Notes under the pieces: model-generated
What the model was told of the DNA's origin: nothing
The model's input: the letters and a program-made list of their open reading frames with translations, nothing else
The model's database searches: none
Program-made: the position numbers and the translations under genes
Assembly: GCA_012295275.1 (NCBI GenBank)
Contig: CM022672.1
Location: 29,092,472 to 29,156,471, forward strand
From: Chrysomallon squamiferum
Lineage: Eukaryota > Mollusca > Gastropoda > Neomphalida > Peltospiridae
DNA: 64,000 nt
Direction: 5' to 3'
Shown: piece after piece, positions 25,180-39,500 of the stretch
How the letters are laid out: every line of letters starts with the position of its first letter
How positions within the stretch are numbered: position 1 is the first letter of the stretch

Positions 25180-25481
25180 GTTTCTAAAAGCATATTGTTA
25201 TTCTATTATTTTGTTTATTATATTGAAACAATAACTCTAATCAAATCATAAAAATCAGTAACATAGTTATAGGCATAAATAACAAATAAAATTATAAAAA
25301 GAAGGAAACGAAGAAAAAGAAACTTACTTTTGGAATCTTGAAGAATTTTCTGAAATACATTTCGTAAATAAGAAATTCCGTCGCTAATTTTTTGATCTGG
25401 TGTGAAGGTCATTGTTGTAATCAGAATATTTTCCGTTTTTATATGACATTCTAGTTTATCTACATTCATATTTTCTTGCAT
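16731..25481 (-). CDS. Unrecognised 300-residue protein, eight exons, KEN box
   Basis: I do not recognise this protein. Eight exons (25481-25328, 25123-25083, 24604-24545, 22312-22168, 20855-20761, 19143-19069, 18688-18503, 16877-16731) join in consistent phase to 300 codons plus TGA. The start is the first ATG (25481) after an in-frame TAG at 25538-25536. Visible features: NKENVIP at 52-58 fits the KEN-box consensus for APC/C-driven degradation; a basic stretch INRKRTRGGTR follows at 66-76; residues 85-130 have four Cys without a known zinc-finger spacing; 134-165 is Asn/Pro rich; 190-252 is charged and helix-prone, with Leu spacing that could form a coiled coil. No signal peptide or membrane segment is seen. 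A cell-cycle or nuclear protein would fit, but that is inference. A second phase-consistent path exists through exons 5-7 (see findings). Confidence 0.72.
17038..17375. repeat. Degenerate AGT-type trinucleotide block (intron 7 of unknown gene)
   Basis: Imperfect AGT/AAT/GTT period-3 tract, ending in a pure AGT run (17340-17371). Confidence 0.85.
18090..18220. repeat. Degenerate AGT-type trinucleotide block
   Basis: Imperfect AGT/AGC/AAT units inside intron 7 of the unknown gene, followed by a poly(T) tract. Confidence 0.8.
18264..18322. repeat. (AATA)n to (AGCA)n compound tetranucleotide array
   Basis: About seven AATA units switch cleanly to about eight AGCA units and back to AATA, which suggests a point change spread by slippage. 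Confidence 0.9.
18503..18688 (-). CDS. Unknown gene, exon 7 (charged, coiled-coil-like)
   Basis: 186 nt, phase 0 at both ends when the acceptor TTGCCCAG is used; donor GTAAAAT. The encoded stretch includes RLEKLAGVTSDAEKVVDDLI and further Leu-rich helix. A better pyrimidine tract precedes an AG at 18717, 28 nt upstream, but that start shifts the frame relative to exon 6. Confidence 0.68.
18837..18900. repeat. (ATT)n microsatellite
   Basis: About 20 ATT units with one interruption, in an intron of the unknown gene. Confidence 0.95.
19069..19143 (-). CDS. Unknown gene, exon 6
   Basis: 75 nt, phase 0 at both ends, acceptor TTTTTTCTCCAG, donor GTAAGTC. Encodes 25 residues beginning MDQANERTDPAQMRDYHYAE. 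Confidence 0.7.
19170..19219. repeat. (ATT)n microsatellite
   Basis: About 16 ATT units, starting some 25 bp upstream (minus strand) of the exon 6 acceptor. Confidence 0.95.
19960..20170. repeat. Degenerate GTT/AGT trinucleotide block
   Basis: GTT run followed by imperfect AGT/AAT/GTT units. Open frames on both strands here are artefacts. Confidence 0.85.
20761..20855 (-). CDS. Unknown gene, exon 5
   Basis: 95 nt, acceptor TTCTTTCAG, donor GTAAATC. With exon 4 the frame reads FRPTKPDTSVYDFPAEW and on to an Asn-rich end. A second acceptor-like AG lies 4 nt inside, and the frame it would select is also open. Confidence 0.65.
21725..21840. repeat. Degenerate AGC/AGT trinucleotide block
   Basis: Imperfect AGC, AGT and AAC units inside intron 4 of the unknown gene. 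Confidence 0.85.
22168..22312 (-). CDS. Unknown gene, exon 4 (Cys-containing)
   Basis: 145 nt, acceptor CCCTCAG, donor GTAAGTAA. Encodes 48 residues including VPKYACMNAIHDDDTRSCVH. Higher GC than the flanks, with no stop in frame, supports coding. Confidence 0.75.
22527..22573. repeat. (AAT)n microsatellite
   Basis: About 15 AAT units followed by AAAAT units. Confidence 0.95.
22810..23080. repeat. Degenerate AGT-type trinucleotide block
   Basis: Imperfect AGT/GTT/AGC units in intron 3 of the unknown gene. The plus-strand frame across it is Val/Ala/Leu rich and membrane-like but reflects composition only. Confidence 0.85.
24417..24483. repeat. (GA)n microsatellite
   Basis: About 33 GA units, ending about 60 bp beyond the exon 3 donor in intron 3 of the unknown gene. 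Confidence 0.97.
24545..24604 (-). CDS. Unknown gene, exon 3 (basic)
   Basis: 60 nt, phase 0 at both ends, between AATTTCAG-type acceptor and GTAACC donor. Encodes a basic segment beginning INRKRTRGGTRVNYAALLG. Confidence 0.7.
25083..25123 (-). CDS. Unknown gene, exon 2 (KEN box)
   Basis: 41 nt between TTGGCAG and GTATTTTC. Together with the split Asn codon it encodes NKENVIPNEAASRK. Phase 1 in, phase 0 out. Confidence 0.65.
25127..25179. repeat. (AAT)n microsatellite at exon 2 acceptor
   Basis: About 16 AAT units. On the minus strand this is an ATT run that ends within a few bases of the TTGGCAG acceptor of exon 2, where the pyrimidine tract and branch point should be. Confidence 0.95.
25328..25481 (-). 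CDS. Unknown gene, exon 1 (start codon)
   Basis: Codes for 51 residues from ATG at 25481; the last base starts a split codon. Donor AAAA then GTAAGT. The frame is open upstream to TAG at 25538-25536 without another ATG. A further 5' UTR exon cannot be excluded. Confidence 0.65.
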
Positions 25482-26759
25482 TTTGAATTGTTGTTTATCC
25501 AATTCCAAAACTGACTCTACGGTTATTTCACTGAACTATTGAAGGTTCATGCATGTATAACCAGGGCACTCAAGTCTTTGGCGTTTGTTATTTCGTAGGA
25601 TCAACGTTGTTGCTTGCAACCAGTCTTGCTTAATGGATGGTTCTCTTCAAATTAATTATCTGTTTTATACCCAAAGGTATCTTCACAGATTTACACATAA
25701 CAAACAAACAAACAAACAAACAAACACAAAAGACAACATCATCGTCATCGGCGATTAGTACACTAATTATCATGTTAATTAGGTCATCTGTTAAATCACT
25801 TTGAAAGACCCGATGTCGTTTTTTTTTTTCGTCGCGTCTTTGTGCCAAAAATGATTCTGAGGATTAATTCAGTCTTAATTAATGAATAAAATATATAGAT
25901 TAGTTAATTCGAGAGTAATTTTCACTGCATCTTTTACTAAACGATAGGAAAAATCACTTCATTAGTAAGTTTGTTTGTTTTAATTAAGGCAATACATAAT
26001 TATGGAACGAATAACTGTTTTCATTCATTGATGTTATTTCAAATAAAAGATAATGAATAGATATAATTATTATTTTTACACATCAAACGAAAGATTTACC
26101 AAGATGCGGCCAATTACAACGTCGTTATCACTTTGAGTTTTATTAATCTCTGAAAACAAACTCCTTTATAGCTTTTGATGTTATGATGAAGACAAAAACA
26201 TTTGTGTATTGATTAAAAACAGACCCAACAAAACACCAACAACATTTTGTTTTTAAAGATCATATTAATAATAACATTTATAAAAAATACAATAATTATT
26301 GTCCGTGAGACAGTTTTAGAAGTTTCAAATATGCTTTAAAAGTAATACCTTTTATAAATAAATAAAATAAACAAATTTAAAAATAAAAACTATTTATTAA
26401 ATATATTAATTTTGTGACGAGTGTCTATTTTTTGTTCTTTATCACTTGTGACGTCACATAGTGATTACGCTATTTATTACATTTGACCTTTAGGTGCTAG
26501 TGATGTGGTCTGCTTTAGCTGACGTAAAAAAAAAAATAATAATAATAAAAAATAATAATAATAAAATAAAAGGAAAACTATGTTATTAGAAAGTACTATA
26601 TAATGTCGAATTGTTTTTTTTAACAACATTGTATTTAGAGCTCTCTCTCTGAATACTTTATATGAATTTTTTGTCGAATTTACAGCGCAATAACTTAACT
26701 GTTTTTGAAATACGCATAGAGATGTTTTAATGTGTTTCTTTAGTAGTGATAACAATACT

Positions 26760-27060
26760 CTTTTTTTCTTCTTCTTTTTTTTTCTTTTTTTTTTTCTTTT
26801 CTTTTTTTTTTTTTTTTTTTTTTTTTTGAGATTTTATTTCAGTTTAAAATTCTTATATCTATAGCTAACATTTATTTTCAAAATAGCTGCATGTTACATA
26901 AAACCCAGATAACATTTATCTGTCTCAAAGATGGCTTTCATCTGGCATCATCTGGTAAAACAACAGTCTTACTCGTGGCAAACCAGTTCTGGTACAGAGA
27001 TGACCTGGAGTTGCTCACTACATTCTTTTCGATTGGTATACCAGAACAGATTTCATCAGC
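26760..27060 (-). other. Possible retroposed transcript 3' end or terminal exon
   Basis: Read on the minus strand, AATAAA (26838-26833) is followed six bases later by a poly(A) tract of about 65 bases, as in a reverse-transcribed mRNA. Upstream, after TTGATTTCAG, a frame containing ADEICSGIPIEKNVVSNSRS and LYQNWFATSKTVVLPDDAR ends in TGA at about 26939. Other frames are open too and no family is recognised. It could be the end of a processed copy, a non-LTR element tail or a real terminal exon. Confidence 0.35.
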
Positions 27061-29097
27061 TGAAATCAAAACAAGCGTCTCTTTCACGATTAAAAACCAT
27101 TTATTTCAAAAATGATACATGTACGAAATGCCTTGCAGCAAATGATGTTAATGAAAACAACATTACAGGATCAAACTGTGAAAATAAACTAATAGAATAT
27201 CAAATAACACCATATACGTGGAATGCTGAAAATTTACAATAAATGTATTACAAAAACATAAGCGTTGCCAATACCCTTTTACCATTTTTCTTACTGCAGA
27301 GTAAACTAATTTCTTTCATAAAAAATCACTTTAACCTGGCGTTGTTGTTTAATTTAAATGCATGATCATGTCAAAGCTGGCAACAAATGATATACTGTGT
27401 GTACAGTGCGTACACAATCATTCACAATAATCATGAAAAAGTAAAATAAATAAACAATGACATTAAATGGCAGATGACTGGGCGGAAGATAATAATAAAA
27501 AAAAATTCAGTGCCTTTTTTTTTTTCAGATTTTTTTTACTTTTATTTTACTGCCATGAAATGCAAATGGTATAACCTTATTATGTGGAATCTGGTCCAGA
27601 ACGTCCCCAGTGTCGTGTAATATCAGTTCATATCAAATTGTGCCAGATTTAGACTCTAACTGGGCACAAAAACGACAAAAATATTAACAAGAGCAGAAAA
27701 AAGAAAAAGACACACACACAACAACAACAACAACAAAAAATGACAACCAAACAGTAAATTCAGTGAGTAGTTATTAATATAAAAATAAGATTTCATGAGT
27801 CTGAAGAAAAAAAAAATTCTATTTATTTCTAAATGACCTCGCCGTGTTATCTGCAGACGATAATGAGATTTTAAGAATTAGTAACGCTAAAAGAACGGTA
27901 CTTTCACCTTTTCAACCATTAATGCGAGCTAGTTAGTCATGCCGATCTAAATGCTCTACGAGGAACTGTCAAAATAATTGTCGCTTGTGATCATGAAAAC
28001 AAATTCATACAAAACCTTCATTCGTAAGGCCACACAAAGTATTAATGACAGGTTAGAACTGGACATTAATTAGACTGAAGAAAATATGGCCGAAAACAAA
28101 GGTGTTGAGATACTGTTTCAAAGATTAACATGAGTGCGAAACGGAAGTGGGCTCAGGTGACCGGCCTTGGATGAAAGGAAGTGACTTAATGTTGATAAAC
28201 CTGCTTGTTTGTAGACGCGGTATAAATTGGTATGTGGCTATTATTTATTAAGAAGGAATCACTGATAAGGAGATGATTAAAAATGTCCGCTGATTTATCT
28301 CTGTACCTGCCAATTATTCACGTCTGGTGACGTCCGAAATGCAACTTATGTCTGGATGTTGAATACTTTTTTTTAGCTAGATTAAAAAGACGAACGAATG
28401 GATAGACAGACAGGGATCATTCCGAGATATGACCGACTGAATTTTGACCAATAGAGGCGTGGCCGACGAAATTCAGACTACCACAGCTAGCAGGCGACTG
28501 GCCAAAATTGCTGAAATGGGTGTTTCTTGAAAGATAATTTCACAAGGACGTTAGACTAGTGAGAAATAATATAACTGTAATAATTTTAAACTGTGTAGAA
28601 ATTATTGTTATTTTTGTTGCTTTTTTGGTAGGAAGAAAAGTAAATTTCATAACTCGCAATAAAAGTTTTGTTTCATTCTTTCATTATTTTTACTTTTTTT
28701 CTTTCTTCATTTTCATAACGGATTACGTCACGAATACAGACAGCTGAAGAGGGACACAAGTTTGCCGGGCGTGAGAAAAACAAGTGTGATATTCATTTTG
28801 ACAAATATCGTCAATCAAAACGAAAACACAGCCCGACAATAAAGTCCCACTGAAACGTTAATTATATACATCGTCGTTTATTATTATTTTTTTAAATCTC
28901 TGATTTATTTAGCACGAACGCGAAGAGGAAATCAACGAGAAATTTCAAATGATTGTTTTGCAGAACGTACACGTTGAGACTCTCTCATTGTGGCTGTGCA
29001 TGACTAAAATACGTTTTATTAAAACGAATTGCTTTCGTTTTTCTTTCAAGGTGCTTTGGTGCGTAATCTGAAATGATAAAAGACATGAACGGTAGAT

Positions 29098-29285
29098 GAT
29101 TTTGACAACGCAGCCAAGTAATTGGTTTCTGGCACCATTGTGAAATATCATTGTTTTGAATAACAGAAATCGTTTAACCTAATGACGATTATGAACGAAT
29201 CTGGTAGAGAAAATACAGATGTAGAAGTGACATAAATCGTGTTTATGACTGTTATTATTACTGTACTTGTCACAGCCATTAACTG
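29098..29285. repeat. Diverged repeat, copy 1 (partner 29728-29880)
   Basis: Shares GTTTCTG, ACCATTGT, ATATCA..., AACAGAAATC.TTTAA, AGAAGTGAC and CATTAACTG in the same order with 29728-29880. A CT array follows in both cases. Confidence 0.6.
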
Positions 29286-29368
29286 CTTGTGCATGACACA
29301 CACATATATAATGGTACACGTTTATTAAATAATATTTTTTCTGAGTGCCTGCCTCTCTGTCTGTCTGT

Positions 29369-29369
<1 letters not shown>

Positions 29370-29459
<90 letters not shown>
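29370..29459. repeat. (CT)n to (GT)n compound microsatellite
   Basis: About 30 CT units change to about 14 GT units. Confidence 0.95.
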
Positions 29460-29463
<4 letters not shown>

Positions 29464-29727
29464 ATGTTGTGTATTGTTTTTTTGGCATTGATGTGGCGAT
29501 CTGTCCGAATTTGTAATGGTCATTTGTATTTATTGTATATATTCTCTTTCAGTATATAAGCAAGCTTGTCTGCACGTACTTGAATATTTTGTAGAATTTA
29601 TCTGTGTGTCTGTCGTTCGTTTTTTCTTCCGTTTTTCTTTTGTTTTTCTCTTCTGTTGCTTCTTCTTCTCTCTCTCCAGTCTCGCTCTCTCGCGCAGTTT
29701 ACATGACGACCGAGACCAGTTTCTAAC

Positions 29728-29880
29728 AACACAAATAAGTGGTTTCTGAAATACCATTGTTGTCAATATCAGAAATCTTTTAATCCAGTGACGTTTTTTT
29801 TCTGAAAAAACACAGTTAAGAAGTGACTGGTCTTGTATAATGTTGTTGTTGTTGCTGTGGCTGACGTGGTCATTAACTGT
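29728..29880. repeat. Diverged repeat, copy 2 (partner 29098-29285)
   Basis: Diverged copy in the same orientation about 630 bp downstream, also followed by a long CT array (29996-30082). An old tandem duplication of repeat plus microsatellite fits. Confidence 0.6.
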
Positions 29881-29992
29881 TTGACACGTTTGTCTGTCTA
29901 TTACGGTTATTGTTACGTTTATTATATTGTATTTTTATTTTATTAATAATAATTATAAATACACACACATTTATTTACCTACATGCATGCGT

Positions 29993-29995
<3 letters not shown>

Positions 29996-30082
<87 letters not shown>
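29996..30082. repeat. (CT)n microsatellite
   Basis: About 43 uninterrupted CT units; frames reading Ser-Leu repeats here are artefacts. Confidence 0.97.
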
Positions 30083-30086
<4 letters not shown>

Positions 30087-30375
30087 AACAAACAAACAAT
30101 CTAAACTTATATATTTTTAATAGTACTTGTCCTATCTGTTATATATGTACAGGGATAAACATTTTACATTTCTCCTGCTGAGTAAGCTAGGCCCAAAAAA
30201 CATTCACAATTTCATCAAAAGAACGTACCATTTACGATTAATAATTTTGATTTAATGTTTGATTTAATGCAATTCATTTACAGTTCAACGTCTTTCAAAC
30301 ATTTGTATCATACGTACTCAAATTATCACACATTCAGCAACAACAGCAACTGCAATAAAACATTTCTTTCTTCTA

Positions 30376-30415
30376 TTTTTTTTTTTTTTTTTTAATCCCT
30401 TTTTCGATCATTTCT

Positions 30416-30457
<42 letters not shown>
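30376..30457. repeat. Poly(T) tracts
   Basis: Two T runs (about 18 and about 37) separated by a short mixed spacer. Confidence 0.9.
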
Positions 30458-30458
<1 letters not shown>

Positions 30459-30796
30459 CAGACAAATGTACCAGTACTGTTTTGCTGTTTGCGGTATATA
30501 CTATCATGAACGTGTCTTTTTGCTTGCGACATTTTATGGTAAAAAGTTAAAAATTCATGTCTGTCAAACTGGGAGTCATTTATGGTAAATGAGATTCCTA
30601 ATAAATTATAGAGGATAAAGAGAAAGTTATTATTATTATCATTATAATCATCATCATTAATGCTGTTATCATCACCGTCATCTTCATCATCATTGTTATT
30701 ACTATAATAATTATTATTATTGGTAATAGTTGTAGTAGTAGCAGCAGCAGTAGTAGTAATAATGGTAGTTTAATTATTTGTTTTATTTTTTGGTAT

Positions 30797-30905
30797 TATT
30801 TTCAAATGTATTTATTTTGTAATTTATGTCAAAACATATTTTTTTCCAATTTTCAAATGTATTTATTTTGTAATTTATGTCAAAACATTTTTTTTTTCCA
30901 ATTTT
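30797..30905. repeat. Tandem duplication, unit about 53 bp
   Basis: TTTTCAAATGTATTTATTTT and GTAATTTATGTCAAAACAT occur twice in direct succession, differing only around the T run. A third partial TTTTCAAAT follows. Confidence 0.85.
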
Positions 30906-31195
30906 CAAATAATATCATATTAAATAAATAAATAAATTCTTAAACGTCTATAACTTTGTTTTTTAAAACCATCATTTTGAGAAATAAATATAAAATTGAC
31001 AGTTCACCCTCATTAACAAAATACCCATAGTTTATTTGTATCACATTTAAAAAATATTCTTCGACAAGCGTATTTTCACGAAAAGTGTCATTAAGAACAG
31101 TGTTTTATCCAATCGTCGACAATAACAGGATTTTACCAAAATAAATACCGAATTATATGTATTCTATACTAAGATATAGTTCCTTTTATTATAGT

Positions 31196-31268
<73 letters not shown>
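31196..31268. repeat. (ACT)n to (AAT)n compound microsatellite
   Basis: About 14 ACT units change to about 10 AAT units. Confidence 0.95.
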
Positions 31269-31270
<2 letters not shown>

Positions 31271-31682
31271 TAACAATAATAATAACAAGAACATGACTTA
31301 AATATACAGAGAATAATTAATATATAAATAAATTAATAAATAATTAAAATAATAAATAATTAAAATAATAACAATAACAACAACAATAAATGTTATGCAG
31401 AGATTCACAAAACAGGTCTCCATAACTAAATAAATTTACAAAACCAAATAATACAATAATATAAATAAATAATTTGTTTCACACATTTACAAGATTTCAA
31501 AATGTCTAAAAGTAACGGTAACAACAACAATAACTGGATAGCCATATATTTCAATGTTTCTACACACAAACACTATTTATTTACAAAATATTAACTTTTA
31601 ATTGGACGTAATTTTTTGTTTTCTAATAAATGTACTTAGTTTTGCTGTTTAGAGTTGTCTTCCCTTCTTTCGAACTCTCTAA

Positions 31683-31715
31683 CTTCCTTTTCAGGGCTTG
31701 CTCGCCCATAGGGAG
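31683..31715 (+). promoter_or_regulatory. Probable RpL26 transcription start and non-coding exon 1
   Basis: CTTCCTTTTC has the form of a 5' terminal oligopyrimidine start typical of ribosomal protein mRNAs, and a similar CTTCCCTTCTTTC lies just upstream. The patch is GC-rich against AT-rich surroundings and ends in GGGAG then GTTCGT, a usable donor. The acceptor TTTGTCATCAG at 32762, 14 bp before the RpL26 ATG, needs such an upstream UTR exon. The exact start is inferred. Confidence 0.45.
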
Positions 31716-32078
31716 GTTCGTTTCGTTTTTATAAACGTTATTACATCGTGTAACATCGTTACTTATGCAGATTGTATTAATGGTTTATCTATGAAATTTT
31801 GTTAACTAAAGGAATTTTGTGATACTGTCTGTCCATATTTTTTTATCCTGTCGTCGCCAGTAACAGGATTTTTCCCAAAATGAAGACGATATATTATCAC
31901 AAAACCTTACAACGTAAATTCAGCGTGCTCGTAGGGTGCTTGACATGTCAGAATTTAAAACCTGTTTAAATTAACATCTGAACGTAGGGTTGCCTGACAT
32001 TTGCGTTATTAAAAGTGATAACAGAAACGTGATACAGTCCAAGAAAATCGAAATCGATGTCTTCATTTTTTAGTTTTC

Positions 32079-32110
<32 letters not shown>

Positions 32111-32776
32111 TTGATAATCAATAAAGAAATTATAACTGTTACTAGTATTAGTAACTTAATCTGTGATAGACGTTATTTCATAGTTGCTATTTCAGTAATC
32201 GCTATCATAACTGAAATGAGTTTGTAATTACTAAATTAGAAAATAGAAATAACACTGTCAGTCGATTCAGTGTGTGTGCATTTTGCCGATTTTTAAACTT
32301 GAAATTTAGTTATTTTAGTAACATGACAATCTGCTGTGTTTATAATGTACGAATCAATATTTCATATTAATAATAGAAAATATATAACTTTATTCTGCCT
32401 CTGAACAGACTGATAAAAACAGCAGACCTCAAGATAAATATAATTCTAAATAAGGACATGACACACAACTGTATAAATATGGTTGTATAATTTTCATGTA
32501 AAATATCGTTTCATTATAAGCTTCATACAATTATAACAAAAATTGATGAAATATTTTTCTTTTTAATTTTAACTATTAAATTTAAAAAAATATTTTAGTC
32601 AAAAAATACAACTGCAATAATAAAAGTAATACTCTAGATATCTAACTTGATAAATAAAATTAATAAAAGTATGTGAAAATGTGTAAACACGTTTGAAGTT
32701 TGGAAAAATGTTCTTTCATACATTCCACCTGTAGTTAATAAATACTAACTTTTTGTCATCAGGTATTTAACTGATC

Positions 32777-36541
<3,765 letters not shown>

Positions 36542-36561
36542 ATGTTAAATTGTATAATGCC

Positions 36562-36567
36562 ATTAAA
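36562..36567 (+). promoter_or_regulatory. Probable RpL26 poly(A) signal
   Basis: ATTAAA 20 bp after the stop, leading into an A run and followed by a GT-rich stretch (CTTGTTTTGTG). A very short 3' UTR is normal for ribosomal protein genes. Confidence 0.6.
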
Positions 36568-36599
36568 AAAAAAAAACAACTGTTACACACGTCTTGTTT

Positions 36600-39500
36600 T
36601 GTGTTTTTATTCTTTAAATTGTAAGTATCTTGTTCTTACTGCTCTTTTATGTCACTGACCAGAAAGTGGTAGGTAGAAAACAGATATGTTCGTTAGAGTT
36701 GGATTTTCATTCCTGTGTGTAAAAATGTTGAAGAATATTTTCTGAGATAAAAAGGATCTGATTGAGAGGATAGTGGAATTTACTGAAAAAACAACATGAT
36801 GTTCAGAATTTAACTCATTGGTGTACATCTGAAGTGCTCTGCATTATAAAATCAGTCCTTAAACACGTCTGTTTTCTGCCAGCTAACAACCATTTTATCA
36901 TTTTTGTTATGTTTTCCAACCTGGTGAGACATGCATATAAAGTATATTTTTTCAATTGAGTCGCATCACATTTTACACAGCATATAGTTTGATGGAACGT
37001 TTTATTAGTTGTACATGAAATATATTATTGAAATTTAACCCTTTGACTTTCTAAAACAATTTTTACTGTGGACCTATTTTCAAGCCAAAACCATTCTTAT
37101 GAAAGCAGTTCATATCCTATATGTACCGGTTAAACCAAACAACACCTCTGCAAATGCAATTTAATTTCACATCTGACGAAATAAAAATATAACAAAGTGT
37201 GATTAATTTAAACTTTATTTCAAACTGGTCAGCATGTATGTGTACAGAAAATTAGTGTCATATGATAGATTTCAAAATTTCTAGCTTGTTTTAAAATATT
37301 TATAATTCCAATTTCTCTTTTTATTAAATGGTTTTAATTTTTTGATTATTATTTATGATTATTATTATTTTTTTTTGTTATGTTTATTTCTCTCCAAAAT
37401 TAAAAAGTAGCCATTAAATACAAAAATAAGTTTACCTGTATTAAATACTGGTACCATATTGTAAAATGTGCTTTCAATATCTTTAGTTTCAATATTGGAT
37501 ATTCATAATGTATAAACTATTACAGCTGTCATTTTAGTTAACAATTTGTATACATTTGTACCTAAAAATGTGCTGGAAAGCTAACAATTACATTTGAGAA
37601 ATGCTTATTTTTTTACCTTTTTTTGTAATTGAAGTATTGAAAGCATAGCTCCCAGCCTAAAGCTTGACTACCACAAAAATTCACAATAATTTATATATAC
37701 TTTCTAACAGTAATCTCTAGCACTGGGTGCAGATTTAAAGGGATAGTTAAAATGAAAACTGAACACTTCCTAGGACTGTAGGTTCATCCGGTATGTGCAC
37801 TGAAAACAAAGTTTATTTACACTGTTGAGTAGGTCTATTTCTTCATGTATTAAAAAGAAATAATTTTAAATCACTTCTAAATGGAATTACATGTGTTATT
37901 TTTCCCATGAAATACAGAGATTTGATTCTAAGTATCACAAAGTCCTCTAAATGATCAGAAAACATTTTGATGAATACTGAGAGAGATTATAATACTTGTT
38001 ATTTGGAAGCTTTTGAGTATTTATCTCTTTTTATTGGTAATATATTTTACAAATGTTAAAATAATTATATTAATATAAACTTGAAAGGTTATTTAAATAT
38101 ATTTTAAGACTTTTTCACAATCAGTAGTAATGAATTGAAAGAAAGAAAATGAACAAAAACAAAACTTTATTGAAAGTCCCATAGTGCCTTGAACAATTAG
38201 TTTTATCATTATTCATTTTTGAGCTTATTTCTACATATTAAAATACTTTTTATTTAAACCTTAAAAAGAAAGAAGAAAAATTAACATTGAATTATACATA
38301 AAGTAGTAAGAGAAATAAAAAAACACACAGACTGATTTTAGTCCTTGTTTTAACAATTTTCAACGTAATTTTAATAACACATACTTTATTATTAGCCAAC
38401 AATAATAACCTAATAAAGAAATAACTTTGAAAAACACAAAACAACTTAAAAATACAAATGCAAATTTCTGTTGGAAGAAAATACATTTGGTCACACCACC
38501 ACATGTAATTTTGATAAACTAAGAAATGTTTTTATACTACAAAATATTTCAAACTTTGTATAATTTGGTAACTGAAAAGTGTGCATATTGAATATAAAAC
38601 AGTAGTTAACATTATGTACTTTGTTATATACACATTGTACAAAACATAAAAAATCAACAAAATCAAGAAAAGATTACAAAGTAAATGAAGGCAGTATTGT
38701 ACAGTTTCTCGGATAACCAAACAGAATTGATGAACTCATCTCAGTTCCTTCAAAAAATATTTTTCAAAAATGTTAATTCTTAAATGTGTAATGCTGAATA
38801 TTCATAACCTTATAAAATGCTCTTTAAACAACAGTGGCTGTAAACTTTAATTGGTCTTATCCTAGAATGTAAACTGTAGACAGAAGCCTGAATCTGCCTG
38901 TTAAATTTATGCAGCCCACAGACAGAATTAGTAAATGAAATAAACAATACAGGAGTTGCAGTCTAGTACATTATTACTACTTATTGTATTATCTATAGAT
39001 AAATGTAGTCTGCTGTTCCATTGTAGACAAGCCTTTGGTGAGTACAGGAAGTTTCTCAATGTTTCTAGAAAATCTTTATTACAATCTTACCACAAGAAAA
39101 GAAAAATAAACAGAAGAAAAAAGAGGAGGATTATTTTCCACTATGAAGGAGTTAGGTAATAAAAAGAACTTAGGAATTAAATTTAGTTTGATCTTTTAGG
39201 TATCTAAAATAACAGATCTTTGGTTCCCATATAATTAAATTTATGAGATTCAAAAATTAGATAACTTTGTCAAATTTTAATCATTTCTAGTTATTTATAA
39301 AGCCTAATGTGATATTTATCTTAAAGTTACATCATTACGTTCATGTTATCTGAGTTTTCTAATATTCAAAAATATTTAGAATTCTTTTTAGTTATTAAAA
39401 GTTTGAATTAATCAAACAGAAAAATGGTCGAATATGTAAATACAACAAATAAATAAAACCACCTTCACAAAATTCCTCACGGTGTATCAAATCTATTAAA

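Larger units (their letters stand above)
25539..31682. other. Intergenic between unknown gene and RpL26
   Basis: Divergent promoters should lie at the two ends. The stretch holds a poly(A)-ended block (26760-27060), two diverged copies of a repeat with CT arrays (29098-30082), a poly(T) block and a degenerate trinucleotide block (30620-30780). A short frame MSAKRKWAQ before a possible donor near 28131-28157 is too short to call. No confident gene was seen. Confidence 0.55.

Noticed and set aside
25482-25508. Start of the unknown protein at 25508 (MELDKQQ...)
   Set aside because: The codon there is TTG. A normal eukaryotic start is the first ATG at 25481; no other ATG precedes it in frame before the stop at 25538-25536.
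28131-28157. MSAKRKWAQ before a GTGACC donor as a first coding exon
   Set aside because: Nine codons with no partner exon found on the plus strand before RpL26; not distinguishable from chance.
38956-39159. Plus-strand frame with a Lys/Arg-rich end
   Set aside because: AT-rich composition, no splice or family support, and low-complexity AGA/AAA codons explain the basic end.
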